A stretch of DNA of 64,000 bases from Pseudophaeobacter sp. EL27 (GCF_900313025.1 NZ_OMPQ01000008.1:163152-227151); one strand, 5' to 3'. Numbered from the stretch's first letter, positions 45,592 to 54,862 are shown. Notes: generated by a model not told the origin, from the sequence alone. Made by a program: numbers and translations.

Positions 45592-46716
45592 ATGGCACTT
45601 CTGGAGACCGTAGACCCGCAGGGGATGGATGAATTCTCGGTGGTTTTCACAGACCGGTCGCTAAACCACATGTCAAAGACATTTCAGGGCGTGATGCTCG
45701 ACATCAATGCCATGCTGAAGGAGGTCTACCAGGCCGAAGCCGTGGCCTTGGTTCCGGGTGGCGGCACCTATGCGATGGAGGCCGTGGCGCGTCAGTTTGC
45801 CAAGGATCAGGACGTTCTGGTGGTGCGCAATGGTTGGTTCTCCTACCGTTGGAGCCAGATCATTGAAACCGGCGGGCTGACCGCTTCGACCACCGTGATG
45901 AAGGCCCGTCAAAGCGGCAACGAAAGCCAGTCGCCCTTTGCCCCGGCTCCGATTGAAGAGGTCACGGCGACCATTCGCACGCAAAAGCCTGGTATCGTCT
46001 TTGCGCCCCATGTGGAAACCGCCGCCGGGGTGATCCTGCCTGATAACTACATTGCAGCCATGGCGGCTGCTGCGCATGAGGTAGGTGCGCTGATGGTGCT
46101 GGATTGCATCGCTTCGGGTTGCGCTTGGGTGGATATGCAGGCCAGCGGCGTTGATGTGCTGATTTCGGCACCGCAAAAGGGCTGGAGCGCCTCTCCCTCC
46201 GCCGGTCTGGTGATGTTCTCACCTCAGGCATTGGCGCGGCTGGAGGAGACCACCTCCGACAGTTTTGCGCTGAACCTCAAACAATGGCGTGCCATCATGC
46301 AGGCCTATGAGGACGGTGCTCACGCCTATCACGCTACCATGCCGACCGATGCGCTGCGCGCCTTTCGCGATACCATGCTCGAGACCAAGGAATATGGCTT
46401 TGAAAAGCTGCGTGAGGCACAATGGGCACTGGGCGATGCCGTGCGGGAGATGCTGCGCAGCAGGGGGGTGACCTCGGTTGCTGCAGATGGGTTTGGCGCC
46501 CCCGGTGTGGTGGTCAGCTATACAACAGACCCTGAAATCCAGAATGGCAAGAAATTCGCTGCGCTGGGTATGCAGATTGCGGCGGGTGTGCCGCTGCAAT
46601 GCGATGAGCCCGCAGGCTTTTGCACCTTCCGCTTGGGGCTGTTTGGTCTCGACAAACTCTATGACGTTGATGCCACCTTAGAGCGTTTGTCCAAGGCTTT
46701 GGATCAAGTGCTCTAA
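45592..46716 (+). CDS. Class V aminotransferase (alanine-glyoxylate/serine-pyruvate type)
   Basis: 374 aa PLP enzyme. The N-terminal half shows the class V glycine-rich PLP-phosphate loop ALVPGGGTYAMEAVARQFA and VLVVRNGWFSYRWSQI. The PLP aspartate lies in LMVLDCIASGCAWVD and the Schiff-base lysine in LISAPQKGWSASPSAGLVMF (K near residue 201). The C-terminus ends with FRLGLFGLDKLYDVDATLER. Likely substrates are alanine/glyoxylate or serine/pyruvate, but phosphonate or sulfonate transaminases share the fold, so specificity is open. An SD (GGAGA) precedes ATG 45592. Confidence 0.87.
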   Translation: MALLETVDPQGMDEFSVVFTDRSLNHMSKTFQGVMLDINAMLKEVYQAEAVALVPGGGTYAMEAVARQFAKDQDVLVVRNGWFSYRWSQIIETGGLTASTTVMKARQSGNESQSPFAPAPIEEVTATIRTQKPGIVFAPHVETAAGVILPDNYIAAMAAAAHEVGALMVLDCIASGCAWVDMQASGVDVLISAPQKGWSASPSAGLVMFSPQALARLEETTSDSFALNLKQWRAIMQAYEDGAHAYHATMPTDALRAFRDTMLETKEYGFEKLREAQWALGDAVREMLRSRGVTSVAADGFGAPGVVVSYTTDPEIQNGKKFAALGMQIAAGVPLQCDEPAGFCTFRLGLFGLDKLYDVDATLERLSKALDQVL

Positions 46717-46751
46717 CGCATTCATCTCAGGGGCTCCGCCCGTTCAATCCT

Positions 46752-46840
46752 GAAACCGTCTCCCAGACGGTTTCCCAGGAAAATCCAGTACGGATCTCAC
46801 TTCCTGCCGGAGGCCCTGGCTTTCCCCTTGGGAAAGCCAG
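46752..46840. terminator. Double hairpin between convergent genes
   Basis: Two perfect inverted repeats: 46752-46761/46765-46774 (GAAACCGTCT/AGACGGTTTC, loop CCC) and 46816-46826/46830-46840 (CTGGCTTTCCC/GGGAAAGCCAG, loop CTT). They lie between the aminotransferase (plus) and UbiH-type (minus) genes and lack long T-runs. Probably transcript ends for both directions. Confidence 0.55.
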
Positions 46841-46848
46841 TTAGTCAC

Positions 46849-48045
46849 TTACTTCACCCCAAGCCCCATCTGCATAAGGGTGCGGCGTACTGGTGCCATC
46901 GAATAAAGGGCATTCAAACCAAAGGCGCGCAGATCTCGCAGCGGACGTGCCTCCAACATCGAACTGCGGTTGAGCAGATCAATGCCCTTCACCCGCAACA
47001 TGATCTCATTGTGGCGAGCTTTGTGATAGGCGCTGAGCATCTGCGCATCCCCCAGGCCCTCAGGGCGAGCCTCGGCCAGCTCCAACAGCACCCGCAGATC
47101 ACCCAGTGACATATTCAATCCCTGGGCGCCAATTGGCGGCACCACATGGGCGGCCTCTGCCATTAGCGCCAGACGTTGACCATCCAGGCGTTCGGCAGAT
47201 TGGCTGATGATCGGCCAGATACTGCGGCGCGAGGCCAGGGTGAGATCGCCAAACAGGCCACAGCTGCGCCGGGTCATTTCAGCCTCGAAGGCAGTGGGCT
47301 CCATCTTTTGCAAGGCGTCAGCCCGTGGGCCCCGTTCCATCCAAACCACCGCAGAGGAGGGCTTGCCCTGATAATCCGGCAGCGGCACCAGGGTGAAAGG
47401 CCCGCCAGAGCGATGAACCTCGGTGGAGACATTGTCGTGCGGCACCGGGTGGGTGACGGCAAAGGCCAGGGCCTTTTGCCCATAGCGAGTGGTTTTTACC
47501 TCAATGCCTGCAGCCGCGCGCATGGGCGAGTCCCGGCCATCACAGGCGACAACCAGTTTGGCATGGATCCGCGTGCCATCGCTCAGCGTTACACGGGCTT
47601 CATTGGTGCGGGTGAACAGCGATTTGGTGCCGGTCCCGGCGCGAAACTCCACATTAGGCAGGGCTTTGATCCGGGTCAGGATTTCGCGTCGCAGCAGCCA
47701 GTTGGGCAGGTTCCAGCCAAAGGGTTTCTCGGAGATATCGGCGGCGTTGAAATCTTTTATCACGCGGGGCTCAGGCTCGGCGCCGCCCGCATCGACAATA
47801 CGCATGATCTGCAGGGGCGCGGCGTGATCCGCCAGCCGGTCCCAGATCCCAAAGCGCTGCAACAGTTCTTGGGCGGGTTGCAAAAAGGCGGTGGTGCGCA
47901 GATCGGAGCCTTCGGCATCGCGAGTTGTTACCGGAGGGGTCGGATCGACACAGATCACCTTGAACCCGGCAGCGCCAAATGTTGCTGCTGCAGTAAGCCC
48001 GGCGACGCCGCCACCGGAAACCAGAATATCACATGTCTCAGCCAT
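46849..48045 (-). CDS. UbiH/UbiF family FAD-dependent hydroxylase
   Basis: 398 aa flavoprotein monooxygenase likely hydroxylating the ubiquinone ring. The FAD dinucleotide motif ILVSGGGVAGLTAAATFGAAG is at the N-terminus, with the second FAD motif LVVACDGRDSPMRAAAG and the third GAQGLNMSLGDLRVLLELAE. The family glycine-rich GAQGLNxxxxD is intact. Which ring position it hydroxylates (C1, C5 or C6) cannot be decided. Downstream, after 99 bp, the small membrane protein gene lies on the same strand but upstream in transcription order. Confidence 0.9.
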   Translation of the reverse strand: MAETCDILVSGGGVAGLTAAATFGAAGFKVICVDPTPPVTTRDAEGSDLRTTAFLQPAQELLQRFGIWDRLADHAAPLQIMRIVDAGGAEPEPRVIKDFNAADISEKPFGWNLPNWLLRREILTRIKALPNVEFRAGTGTKSLFTRTNEARVTLSDGTRIHAKLVVACDGRDSPMRAAAGIEVKTTRYGQKALAFAVTHPVPHDNVSTEVHRSGGPFTLVPLPDYQGKPSSAVVWMERGPRADALQKMEPTAFEAEMTRRSCGLFGDLTLASRRSIWPIISQSAERLDGQRLALMAEAAHVVPPIGAQGLNMSLGDLRVLLELAEARPEGLGDAQMLSAYHKARHNEIMLRVKGIDLLNRSSMLEARPLRDLRAFGLNALYSMAPVRRTLMQMGLGVK

Positions 48046-48144
48046 TGCCCTGCCTCTCGTCTATCCCTCTCAGATAGGCCCGGCAGCGGGGCAATGACAA
48101 GCGGCATGTCGCCCCGTCCTGGGGGCATGAGCCAAACCTGGCCG

Positions 48145-48396
48145 TCAGCCGCGCGAAATGGCGATCAGCAGGATAAACATCACCGGCACCATTGCCACGG
48201 CGGGCAGATAGAGGCCGGGAATGCCAAACAACAGGATAGAACTGCCCCAGAGGCAGATCAGAATGGCCAGAGCATAGTAGAAATTCTCGGCCTCGCCGTA
48301 AGCGACCTCTTTGGAAATCCGCCCCAGTAGGGGAATAGCAAAGAGAAAGCGTTGCCACAGGGGCAGGCGGTCGGGGAGAGTATAGGCAAGAGCCAT
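48145..48396 (-). CDS. Small hypothetical membrane protein (83 aa)
   Basis: Begins MALAYTLPDRLPLWQRFLFA, followed by a polar segment (GRISKEVAYGEAENFYY) and two hydrophobic stretches (about residues 41-58 and 60-80) ending ISRG. No family assigned. It lies between the HAD nucleotidase gene and the UbiH-type gene on the same strand, and its codon usage fits the neighbours, which supports a real gene. Confidence 0.7.
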   Translation of the reverse strand: MALAYTLPDRLPLWQRFLFAIPLLGRISKEVAYGEAENFYYALAILICLWGSSILLFGIPGLYLPAVAMVPVMFILLIAISRG

Positions 48397-48527
48397 GCGC
48401 GCGATCCTAATTTGGTTTTGGTCGGGCGATATATAGGGCCGTAAAGATGAGTTTTTGAGGCCTGTTCTCCAGCAAAAACAACTCGATGCCTGCGGCAGAG
48501 TGTCCGCGGGATCGCGAGGGGCTATGC

Positions 48528-49184
48528 CTAGAGTATCTTGGCGAGAAACCCGGCCAGATCATCGGTGTGATGATGAATGTGGCTGCTGTCTGTACCGTGC
48601 TCAAGCGCCTGCGGCGCGACATGCACAGTGCGCATTCCCATGGCATGGGGCGCGGTCAGGTTGCGAGGGTCATCCTCGAACATGGCGGCGGTTTCGGTTT
48701 GGACGCCTGCTTTGTCGAACACCATGTCAAAGGCGGCACGTTCGGGCTTAGGTCGGAATTCGGAATGTTCGACGCCGTAAATCCCATCAAACAGGCCTGA
48801 CAGTCCACGCGCAGCAAGCACTCGCTTGGCATAGGGGGCGCTGCCATTGGTATAGACGATGCGCTGTCCTGGCAGGGCCTGGATACAGGCCGCCAGATCC
48901 GGGTCCTTTGGCAGATGGTCCATCGAGATATCATGCACCGCCTCAAGATAGGGCAGGGGATCCAGATCATGCTCTCGCATCAGCCCGGCTAGGGTGGTGC
49001 CATGGTCACGCCAATAGCAGTGGCGCAGGTGATCTGCCTCTGCCTGATCAACCCCCAGCTCACGCATCACATAGTTGGTCATTTTGACCTCGATCTGATC
49101 AAACAGCCGGGCCGAAGGGTGATAGAGCGTATTGTCCAGATCAAAGACCCAGTGACGCACATGAGAGAAAGATTTTTTGACCAT
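48528..49184 (-). CDS. Pyrimidine 5'-nucleotidase, HAD superfamily
   Basis: 218 aa. The HAD motif I reads WVFDLDNTLYHPSARLFDQI, the hallmark of the SDT1/pyrimidine 5'-nucleotidase subfamily. Motif II lies in RIVYTNGSAPYAKRVLAARG, motif III lysine near RPKPERAAFDMV, and the acidic motif IV in AAMFEDDPRNLTAPHAMGM. It would dephosphorylate UMP/CMP or damaged pyrimidine nucleotides. Monocistronic or first gene of the leftward group with the 83-aa protein and UbiH-type gene. Confidence 0.9.
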   Translation of the reverse strand: MVKKSFSHVRHWVFDLDNTLYHPSARLFDQIEVKMTNYVMRELGVDQAEADHLRHCYWRDHGTTLAGLMREHDLDPLPYLEAVHDISMDHLPKDPDLAACIQALPGQRIVYTNGSAPYAKRVLAARGLSGLFDGIYGVEHSEFRPKPERAAFDMVFDKAGVQTETAAMFEDDPRNLTAPHAMGMRTVHVAPQALEHGTDSSHIHHHTDDLAGFLAKIL

Positions 49185-49352
49185 AGGGAGGCAGTAGGCA
49201 GGCTGGGGGGCATTTGCAATGGGGGTATGGCGCCAAAAGGATCAAATTGCTTTGGCTTCGGTGCCGTTTTCTTGCTCTAAGGTCTGGCAAAGGCTTGATT
49301 GCGCAGGCCTGAGCTGTAGGAATACAAACCTACCATTCAGATGGGAAAGCAG

Positions 49353-50006
49353 ATGAACCAGAGCCGCAACAGCCAGAAAGACGCCTATTCCCTCATTCTG
49401 GAGGCCATCGATGTGGGCGTCTACAAACCGGGTGATCGCCTGGTGGAAAGCGACTTGGCGGAGCGTCTGGGGGTGTCGCGCACGCCAATCCGCGAGGCTT
49501 TGCAGCGGTTGGAAACCCAATCCTTGCTGGAGCGGGACGGGCGTTCCTTGATTGTGGCCTCGCTGGATCACAACCAGATGGCAGAGCTCTACATGGTGCG
49601 CCGCGAGCTGGAGGGCCTGGCCGCCAGTCTGGCCGCGCGTCACGCCACCGAAGAAGAGGTGCGGGTACTGAAGGATATGGTGCAGGAAGATGATGCACTG
49701 GTGGACAGCCCCACGGATCTGGCCAAGGCCAACCGCCGCTTTCACGAACAAATCCATCTGGCCTCGCATAACCGCTATCTGGTGCAGCAGCTCAATCTTG
49801 TGCATCGCTCGATGGCGCTGATGGCAACCACCTCTCTGGCGGCAGAGGGGCGGGGGGAGATTGCCCAGGCAGAGCACAAAAAGATTGTCGCGGCGATTGA
49901 GTCCCGCGATGAAGAGGCCGCAGGTCAGGCGTTGAAGGACCATATTTCGGTGGCCTTCATGACGCGGCTGAAACAGGACGCCGGAGAGCGTGGTAAGGGG
50001 CACTAG
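49353..50006 (+). CDS. GntR family regulator, FCD subfamily
   Basis: 217 aa from ATG 49353 (MNQSRNSQKD); ATG 49341 is an alternative. The winged-helix domain contains VYKPGDRLVESDLAERLGVS and RTPIREALQRLETQSLLERD. The C-terminal FCD effector domain has RRELEGLAASLAARHA, NRRFHEQIHLASHNRYL and the metal/ligand-binding histidine near AQAEHKKIVAAIES. FCD regulators sense organic acids. No obvious catabolic target is adjacent. Confidence 0.92.
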   Translation: MNQSRNSQKDAYSLILEAIDVGVYKPGDRLVESDLAERLGVSRTPIREALQRLETQSLLERDGRSLIVASLDHNQMAELYMVRRELEGLAASLAARHATEEEVRVLKDMVQEDDALVDSPTDLAKANRRFHEQIHLASHNRYLVQQLNLVHRSMALMATTSLAAEGRGEIAQAEHKKIVAAIESRDEEAAGQALKDHISVAFMTRLKQDAGERGKGH

Positions 50007-50062
50007 GTGTATCTCACCCTGCCACTTCGTGACAATAAAACAAGCTTGCCTGAGACTATAAG

Positions 50063-52072
50063 CTAAAGCACGGTCTGCTGAGGGTCAGACTCCGAGGCAA
50101 GATGTTCCTGCGCATTGCTATCCGGGGGATGCATGCCGTGACTTGTCTTGTCCCAGAAGAACGGATCATAGAGCAACTCATACAGCGCTTTATAGACCGC
50201 AATCGGCCCCATCAGGTAGTAGAACGGCAGTATTGGAGCCCAGAACGCCAGCCTGCGGCGCCCCGAGGCAAAGGCGCCACAGAGGGCAATACCCATGCCG
50301 AGGGCTTCGAAGAACAGCAGCGATGAGACACCGAAGAACAGCAGGTACTCCGGCAAAAGTGCTGCGCTGGGATGTGGCACGCCTAGAAAAATCAGCCAGT
50401 AGGTCCACAGAAAAGGGGCCAGCAGAAACTGACCAATGGTGCCAAGAAAGAATGCCTGAAAGCCCAGAAAGCCATGCCAGCCAAGCGCCCGGGCCAGGTG
50501 TACGGGACGCCGCATATGGACCAGATACGTGGCCATAAAACCTTTGAGCCAGCGTGAACGCTGACGTATCCAGGCGCGAAAGTGACAGCTGGCTTCTTCA
50601 TAGGTGGCTGTGGGCAGCATCTTGGTACGGTATCCTGCCCGATAAAGGCGCACACCAAGGTCAGCGTCTTCGGTGACATTATGGGCGTCCCACCCGCCCA
50701 GATCGTCCAGTACCGAGCGCCGCACAAACATGGTGGTTCCCCCCAAAGGCACAACCAGATCAAGCCGGGCAATGCCCTGTAATACCACGCGAAACCAGCT
50801 GGCGTATTCGAGGGTGAAACAGCGGGAAATCCAATTGGCGCGCGGGTTGTAATAGTCCAAAACCCCCTGAAAACAGGCGGTTTCGGGTGCAGCAGCGGCA
50901 AAGGCAGCAGCTACTTTTTGCAGCTGGTCCGGTTGCGGCGCGTCTTCGGCGTCCCAAACGCCAATGATATCTCCTTGGCAGAAATTTAGCGCATAGTTCA
51001 TCGCACGCGGCTTGGTGCGCAGCTCCCCCCAGGCGGGGACCTCAATGGCAGAGATCCAGGGTGGCAATGTTGCCTCTGAGATGGTTTTTTGTGTGAGCCT
51101 GTCGCCCTCCTCCAATACCAAAAGGACCTCCACCCGGTCCTGCGGATAGGTGAGGCGCGCGAGTCGTTTGAGCAGTGCAGAGCTGATCGCGGCCTCTTTG
51201 TAGAGCGGCACCAAGACTGAAATAATTGGTAACGGTTCTGAGGATGGCTGATCGTCTGGCGCTGAGTTGAGGGGGCGTTTGAAGAGCAGATAGGCCAGCA
51301 AGCCGCAGAGCTTGAGCCCGGTGAACAGCAAGAGGAACAAGAGTGCGGCGCCGCAACAAAGGGAGAATATCTCTAGCGGGAAGAGTACGGCGAGGCAGAC
51401 AAACGTGCTGACGGGGAGCAGTTGTTTCAACCGTTTGGAGTGTCGAAATAGGGTTCTGCTGCTGAGTTCGGGGGCGATACTGTTGCTTGCCCGTCGGGCC
51501 ATGGCGGTTTTGAAATGTGCCTGCAGCAGTGGTGTGATCTGCGCGGCCGGGGCCAGGACAGGGATGAAGGGGCCAAAACACTCGGTCAGGTCCTGTTTTT
51601 GCTTTTCCGCCTCAGTCGCAGAAGCAAAGGCAATGGCGATGGTATCCCCAAGCTGCACCCAGGGAATCGCGCGGTGGCGCAGCCAAAAACTAGCAGGCAT
51701 CCGGTTCAACAAGGGGGCGCTGGGCCTGTGCTTGCTGAGATCCACAGTGCGTAGGGCAAGTGCCTCGGCACGAAAGATCCCGGTGACCGCAGCGTCAGTG
51801 GCGGCAGGTTTTGAGGGGGCTACCTGATTTGCCTGCTCGACCTTACCATCCACAATAGGGGAGGGAGCTATGACCTGTTGCCCAGTGGGGGGGCGTCTCA
51901 GAGGGCGGGACAGGTCCACAGGCCGGGCGTGTTGCGAGCGAAGATAGACCTGCCGGGCGCTGTCCGGCTTGATCTCCTTTTTGCTGTCAGACGACGAACT
52001 CATCGCCCCCGGCTGTGAAGCCCAGACAGGACGGCGAAGACGTTTAAAGCCGCGAGACTGTAAACCGCGCAT
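50063..52072 (-). CDS. GT2 glycosyltransferase with N-terminal MshEN-like domain
   Basis: 669 aa from ATG 52072; TTG 52084 and ATG 52003 are alternative starts. The disordered basic head is followed by an MshEN/T2SSE_N-like domain (about 97-185: FRAEALALRTVDLSKHRPSA, IPWVQLGDTIAIAFAS). Two or three membrane helices follow (about 205-265), then a GT2 domain (from about 282: ISVLVPLYKE, the DxD-like DAEDAP near 372, EDADLGVRLYRAGYRT near 468, and the processive signature RQRSRWLKG near 505). The end is multispan (about 530-640). The QxxRW-type motif is that of cellulose/poly-GlcNAc synthase-like enzymes. It probably makes a surface or secreted polysaccharide; no other polysaccharide genes are nearby. 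Confidence 0.85.
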   Translation of the reverse strand: MRGLQSRGFKRLRRPVWASQPGAMSSSSDSKKEIKPDSARQVYLRSQHARPVDLSRPLRRPPTGQQVIAPSPIVDGKVEQANQVAPSKPAATDAAVTGIFRAEALALRTVDLSKHRPSAPLLNRMPASFWLRHRAIPWVQLGDTIAIAFASATEAEKQKQDLTECFGPFIPVLAPAAQITPLLQAHFKTAMARRASNSIAPELSSRTLFRHSKRLKQLLPVSTFVCLAVLFPLEIFSLCCGAALLFLLLFTGLKLCGLLAYLLFKRPLNSAPDDQPSSEPLPIISVLVPLYKEAAISSALLKRLARLTYPQDRVEVLLVLEEGDRLTQKTISEATLPPWISAIEVPAWGELRTKPRAMNYALNFCQGDIIGVWDAEDAPQPDQLQKVAAAFAAAAPETACFQGVLDYYNPRANWISRCFTLEYASWFRVVLQGIARLDLVVPLGGTTMFVRRSVLDDLGGWDAHNVTEDADLGVRLYRAGYRTKMLPTATYEEASCHFRAWIRQRSRWLKGFMATYLVHMRRPVHLARALGWHGFLGFQAFFLGTIGQFLLAPFLWTYWLIFLGVPHPSAALLPEYLLFFGVSSLLFFEALGMGIALCGAFASGRRRLAFWAPILPFYYLMGPIAVYKALYELLYDPFFWDKTSHGMHPPDSNAQEHLASESDPQQTVL

Positions 52073-52190
52073 ACGATCACTCAAAACAAAACCCCAGATG
52101 CAGTGCGCATCTGAGGCTGAAGAGGGTGGCTTAACAGTGTGTTAACCACAATATTTGTGCAGCGGTTTTAACCAGCTATTAATCGGCGCT

Positions 52191-53354
52191 TTACGAAGCT
52201 TTACGTTCCGCCATGGCTTCTGCAAAGCGTTCGAACAGATAGAAACTGTCCTGCGGCCCGGGGCTTGCTTCGGGGTGGTGCTGTACCGAGTAGACCGGGC
52301 GACCCGTCATGCGAATACCGCAGTTGGAGCCATCAAACAGCGAGACATGGGTCTCTTCCACGCCGTCGGGCAGGCTTTGGGAATCCACCGCAAAGCCGTG
52401 GTTCATCGAGGTGATCTCGACCTTGCCGGTGGCGTTTTCCTTGACCGGATGGTTGGCGCCGTGGTGGCCGTGGTTCATCTTGATGGTCTTGCCACCCAGC
52501 GCCAGGGCCAGCATCTGATGGCCGAGGCAAATGCCAAAGACCGGCAGGTTGGTGTCGTCCAGAATGCTCTTGATCATCGGCACGGCATATTCGCCAGTGG
52601 CCGCCGGGTCACCAGGGCCATTGGAGAGAAACACGCCGTCTGGACCATGGGCCAGGACTTCTTCGGCAGTGGCTGTGGCGGGCAGGACGGTGACATCGCA
52701 ACCGGCCGAGGCCAGGCAACGCAGAATGTTGCGCTTGGCGCCATAGTCGATGGCAACGACCTTATGCGCAGGGTTTTCCTGGCGAGAATAGCCTTCGGGC
52801 CAGGCCCAACGCATCTCATCCCAGCGGTAGCTCTGGGCGCAGGTGACCTCTCTGGCCAGATCCATGCCTTCCAGTCCGGCCCAGGCGCGGGCCTCGGCGA
52901 CCAGGGCCTCAACGTCGAAGTTGCCTTCGGGGTCGTGGGCCAGGGCCACATGCGGCGCACCCAGCTGGCGGATGGCGCGGGTCAGGCGGCGGGTATCAAT
53001 GCCGCCAATGGCGATACGGCCAGTGCGGGTGAGCCAGGCGCCCAGCTCTTCGGTGGCGCGCCAGTTGGACGACTGTGTCGGATCCCATTTCACAACCATG
53101 CCAGCGGCAACCGGATCTGCGGTTTCGTCATCCTCGGGGGTGACGCCGGTATTGCCGATATGGGGAAAGGTGAAGGTCACGACCTGCCCGGCATAGGAGG
53201 GGTCAGTCATGATTTCCTGGTAGCCGGTCATCGCGGTGTTGAAACACAGCTCGGCTACGCATTGGCCAGTGGCGCCAAACCCGGCTCCATAAAAGACGGT
53301 GCCATCGGCGAGCGCCAGACATGCGGTTGGCTTGGACGGTGCTGTATCGGCCAT
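52191..53354 (-). CDS. carA: Carbamoyl-phosphate synthase small subunit
   Basis: Glutaminase subunit feeding ammonia to CarB for pyrimidine and arginine synthesis. 387 aa from ATG 53354 (MADTAPSKPTACL); 10 upstream codons are in frame but not conserved. N-terminal LALADGTVFYGAGFGA and QVVTFTFPHIGNTGV, then the class I amidotransferase with the catalytic cysteine in VFGICLGHQMLALALGG and the His/Glu pair in VQHHPEASPGP. carB is not in this window. Confidence 0.96.
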   Translation of the reverse strand: MADTAPSKPTACLALADGTVFYGAGFGATGQCVAELCFNTAMTGYQEIMTDPSYAGQVVTFTFPHIGNTGVTPEDDETADPVAAGMVVKWDPTQSSNWRATEELGAWLTRTGRIAIGGIDTRRLTRAIRQLGAPHVALAHDPEGNFDVEALVAEARAWAGLEGMDLAREVTCAQSYRWDEMRWAWPEGYSRQENPAHKVVAIDYGAKRNILRCLASAGCDVTVLPATATAEEVLAHGPDGVFLSNGPGDPAATGEYAVPMIKSILDDTNLPVFGICLGHQMLALALGGKTIKMNHGHHGANHPVKENATGKVEITSMNHGFAVDSQSLPDGVEETHVSLFDGSNCGIRMTGRPVYSVQHHPEASPGPQDSFYLFERFAEAMAERKAS

Positions 53355-53576
53355 GACAGAGAGTCTCCTGCGGGTGAAATTCACCGGCTTTTAGGGCCGG
53401 GCGGGCATGGGGTCAAGCCTCGCTGACAGGGCGAAGGAACAAGAAGTGCGAGACAAATTGCCCTGTGGCTGAGCAGTTACCTGCCCTCGCGTCGCCCCAA
53501 ATGGCCTGGTGCTTGAAATGCGCAGGGCGATTGGATAGAGGTGCCAATTCCGGTTTCCTCTGGATGGATAAGAACG

Positions 53577-54050
53577 ATGGATACGCGAACTCAGGTCAAC
53601 CAGGCTCTGAAACAGGCGATGAAAGACAAGGCAGCCCAGCGGATTAGTACGCTGCGCCTGATCAACGCCGCAATCAAGGATAAGGAAATCGCCGCGCGCG
53701 GTGGGGATGGAGAAGTCACCATCGGCGATAGCGAAGTGCTGGCGATTCTTGGCAAAATGACCAAGCAGCGCAATGAAAGTGCCCGCGCATATGAAGAGGC
53801 CAGCCGCCTGGATCTGGCCGAACGCGAATTGGAAGAAATTGCGATTATCGAAGAGTTCCTGCCCAAGCAACTCGACGCAGATGAGGTCCGCGCTGCGGTA
53901 AAGGCCGCAGTGACTGAAAGCGGTGCAGCCTCGATTCGCGACATGGGCAAGGTAATGGGTGCCCTGAAGGCAAAATTCACCGGCCAGATGGATTTTGGCA
54001 AGGTCGGCCCGATGGTCAAGGACGAGTTGTGTAAGGACGGCGGCTGCTGA
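53577..54050 (+). CDS. GatB/YqeY domain protein
   Basis: 157 aa from ATG 53577 (MDTRTQVNQALKQAM). YqeY-like proteins resemble the tRNA-binding tail of GatB and are thought to act in tRNA metabolism; exact role unsettled. Conserved segments: RISTLRLINAAIKDKEIAAR, ARAYEEASRLDLAERELEEI and the C-terminal MGKVMGALKAKFTGQMDFGK. Divergent from carA, and often located between carA and rpoD/dnaG in alphaproteobacteria. Confidence 0.93.
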   Translation: MDTRTQVNQALKQAMKDKAAQRISTLRLINAAIKDKEIAARGGDGEVTIGDSEVLAILGKMTKQRNESARAYEEASRLDLAERELEEIAIIEEFLPKQLDADEVRAAVKAAVTESGAASIRDMGKVMGALKAKFTGQMDFGKVGPMVKDELCKDGGC

Positions 54051-54081
54051 GGCCGGCGACGTAAGCAGAAATGAGATGTAG

Positions 54082-54112
54082 AAAGGGATCCGCTGGCCGG
54101 ATGCCTTTTTTT
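54082..54112 (+). terminator. Terminator of the YqeY gene
   Basis: 11-nt arms 54082-54092 and 54098-54108 (AAAGGGATCCG/CGGATGCCTTT) with one mismatch, followed by T-run to 54112. Confidence 0.8.
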
Positions 54113-54201
54113 GGTGACCGACCGCTGTGAGGCGATCTTAGGCATTGAGTTTGTTATCGTGCCAGATCATCGTACACAGAATCTGACTATTGCTGGACAC
54201 C

Positions 54202-54657
54202 ATGTCAAACGCTGAACAACGCATCCACCAACGACTGAGAGGTTTTGAACGCGAGCTGGACAGGCTTGCTCAGATTGCGGATCGGAACTGGTATCAAGGT
54301 GGAATGACTTGGCGCGCCGAATATCTTAAAAGGAAAGGCAAGACATCACCGGTCGACGGTGATCTGAAATCCCATTTTGAACAACACCTACAACAATGGG
54401 CCATTTTTCTTTGGTACATCCATGGTTGCCCTCACCACAACGAGGACCTGATGGGCGATATTTCAATTAATCTAGACGATGTTAGCCCCTTTGAAGCGCA
54501 AGCAAGAAAGATGTTGGAAGATATTTGTCCGAAAGATGGGACAGAACAAAGCATGTTAGTCATTGAGAATGATGAGGACGGTCAGGTGAGTTTTGAACTC
54601 GTTTTCGCGTCCGGTCCCAACGCGATGAGAGTAACTGGAATGTGGTCAGTTGACTGA
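54202..54657 (+). CDS. Low-GC orphan protein (151 aa)
   Basis: ATG 54202 (MSNAEQRIHQRLRGF); TTG 54190 is possible but weaker. No family recognised. It is hydrophilic with a predicted N-terminal helix, then a Trp/His-rich middle (LQQWAIFLWYIHGCPHHNED) and an acidic C-terminus ending VTGMWSVD. No signal peptide or membrane span. The DNA is clearly poorer in G+C than its neighbours: I count 103 G+C in the 240 bases 54361-54600 (43%). That, its isolation between the YqeY terminator and a perfect inverted repeat, and the lack of a family suggest acquisition by transfer. Confidence 0.65.
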   Translation: MSNAEQRIHQRLRGFERELDRLAQIADRNWYQGGMTWRAEYLKRKGKTSPVDGDLKSHFEQHLQQWAIFLWYIHGCPHHNEDLMGDISINLDDVSPFEAQARKMLEDICPKDGTEQSMLVIENDEDGQVSFELVFASGPNAMRVTGMWSVD

Positions 54658-54741
54658 AGGTCTTTTAGGTCTAGCCAACGGCAGCTTCGTCCGCTCAGCT
54701 GACATTCAATGACCGAAACAGTTAAGTGTTGCATAAATTGC

Positions 54742-54796
54742 CAAAGCGCCCGCCCCGTGGCAGCGCCCGAACCGCCCCCACGGGGCGGGCGCTTTG
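54742..54796. repeat. Perfect 19-bp inverted repeat
   Basis: Arms 54742-54760 and 54778-54796 (CAAAGCGCCCGCCCCGTGG and its reverse complement) around a 17-nt loop, between the convergent orphan gene and the DUF2244 gene. No T-run. Might be a strong bidirectional transcript end or a mobile/REP-type element. Confidence 0.8.
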
Positions 54797-54862
54797 CTTC
54801 CCCCCCTCGGTTCGGACGCGGTGGCTTTGTGATAGGGGGCAAAAGCCGCCATTCGTCGCGGG

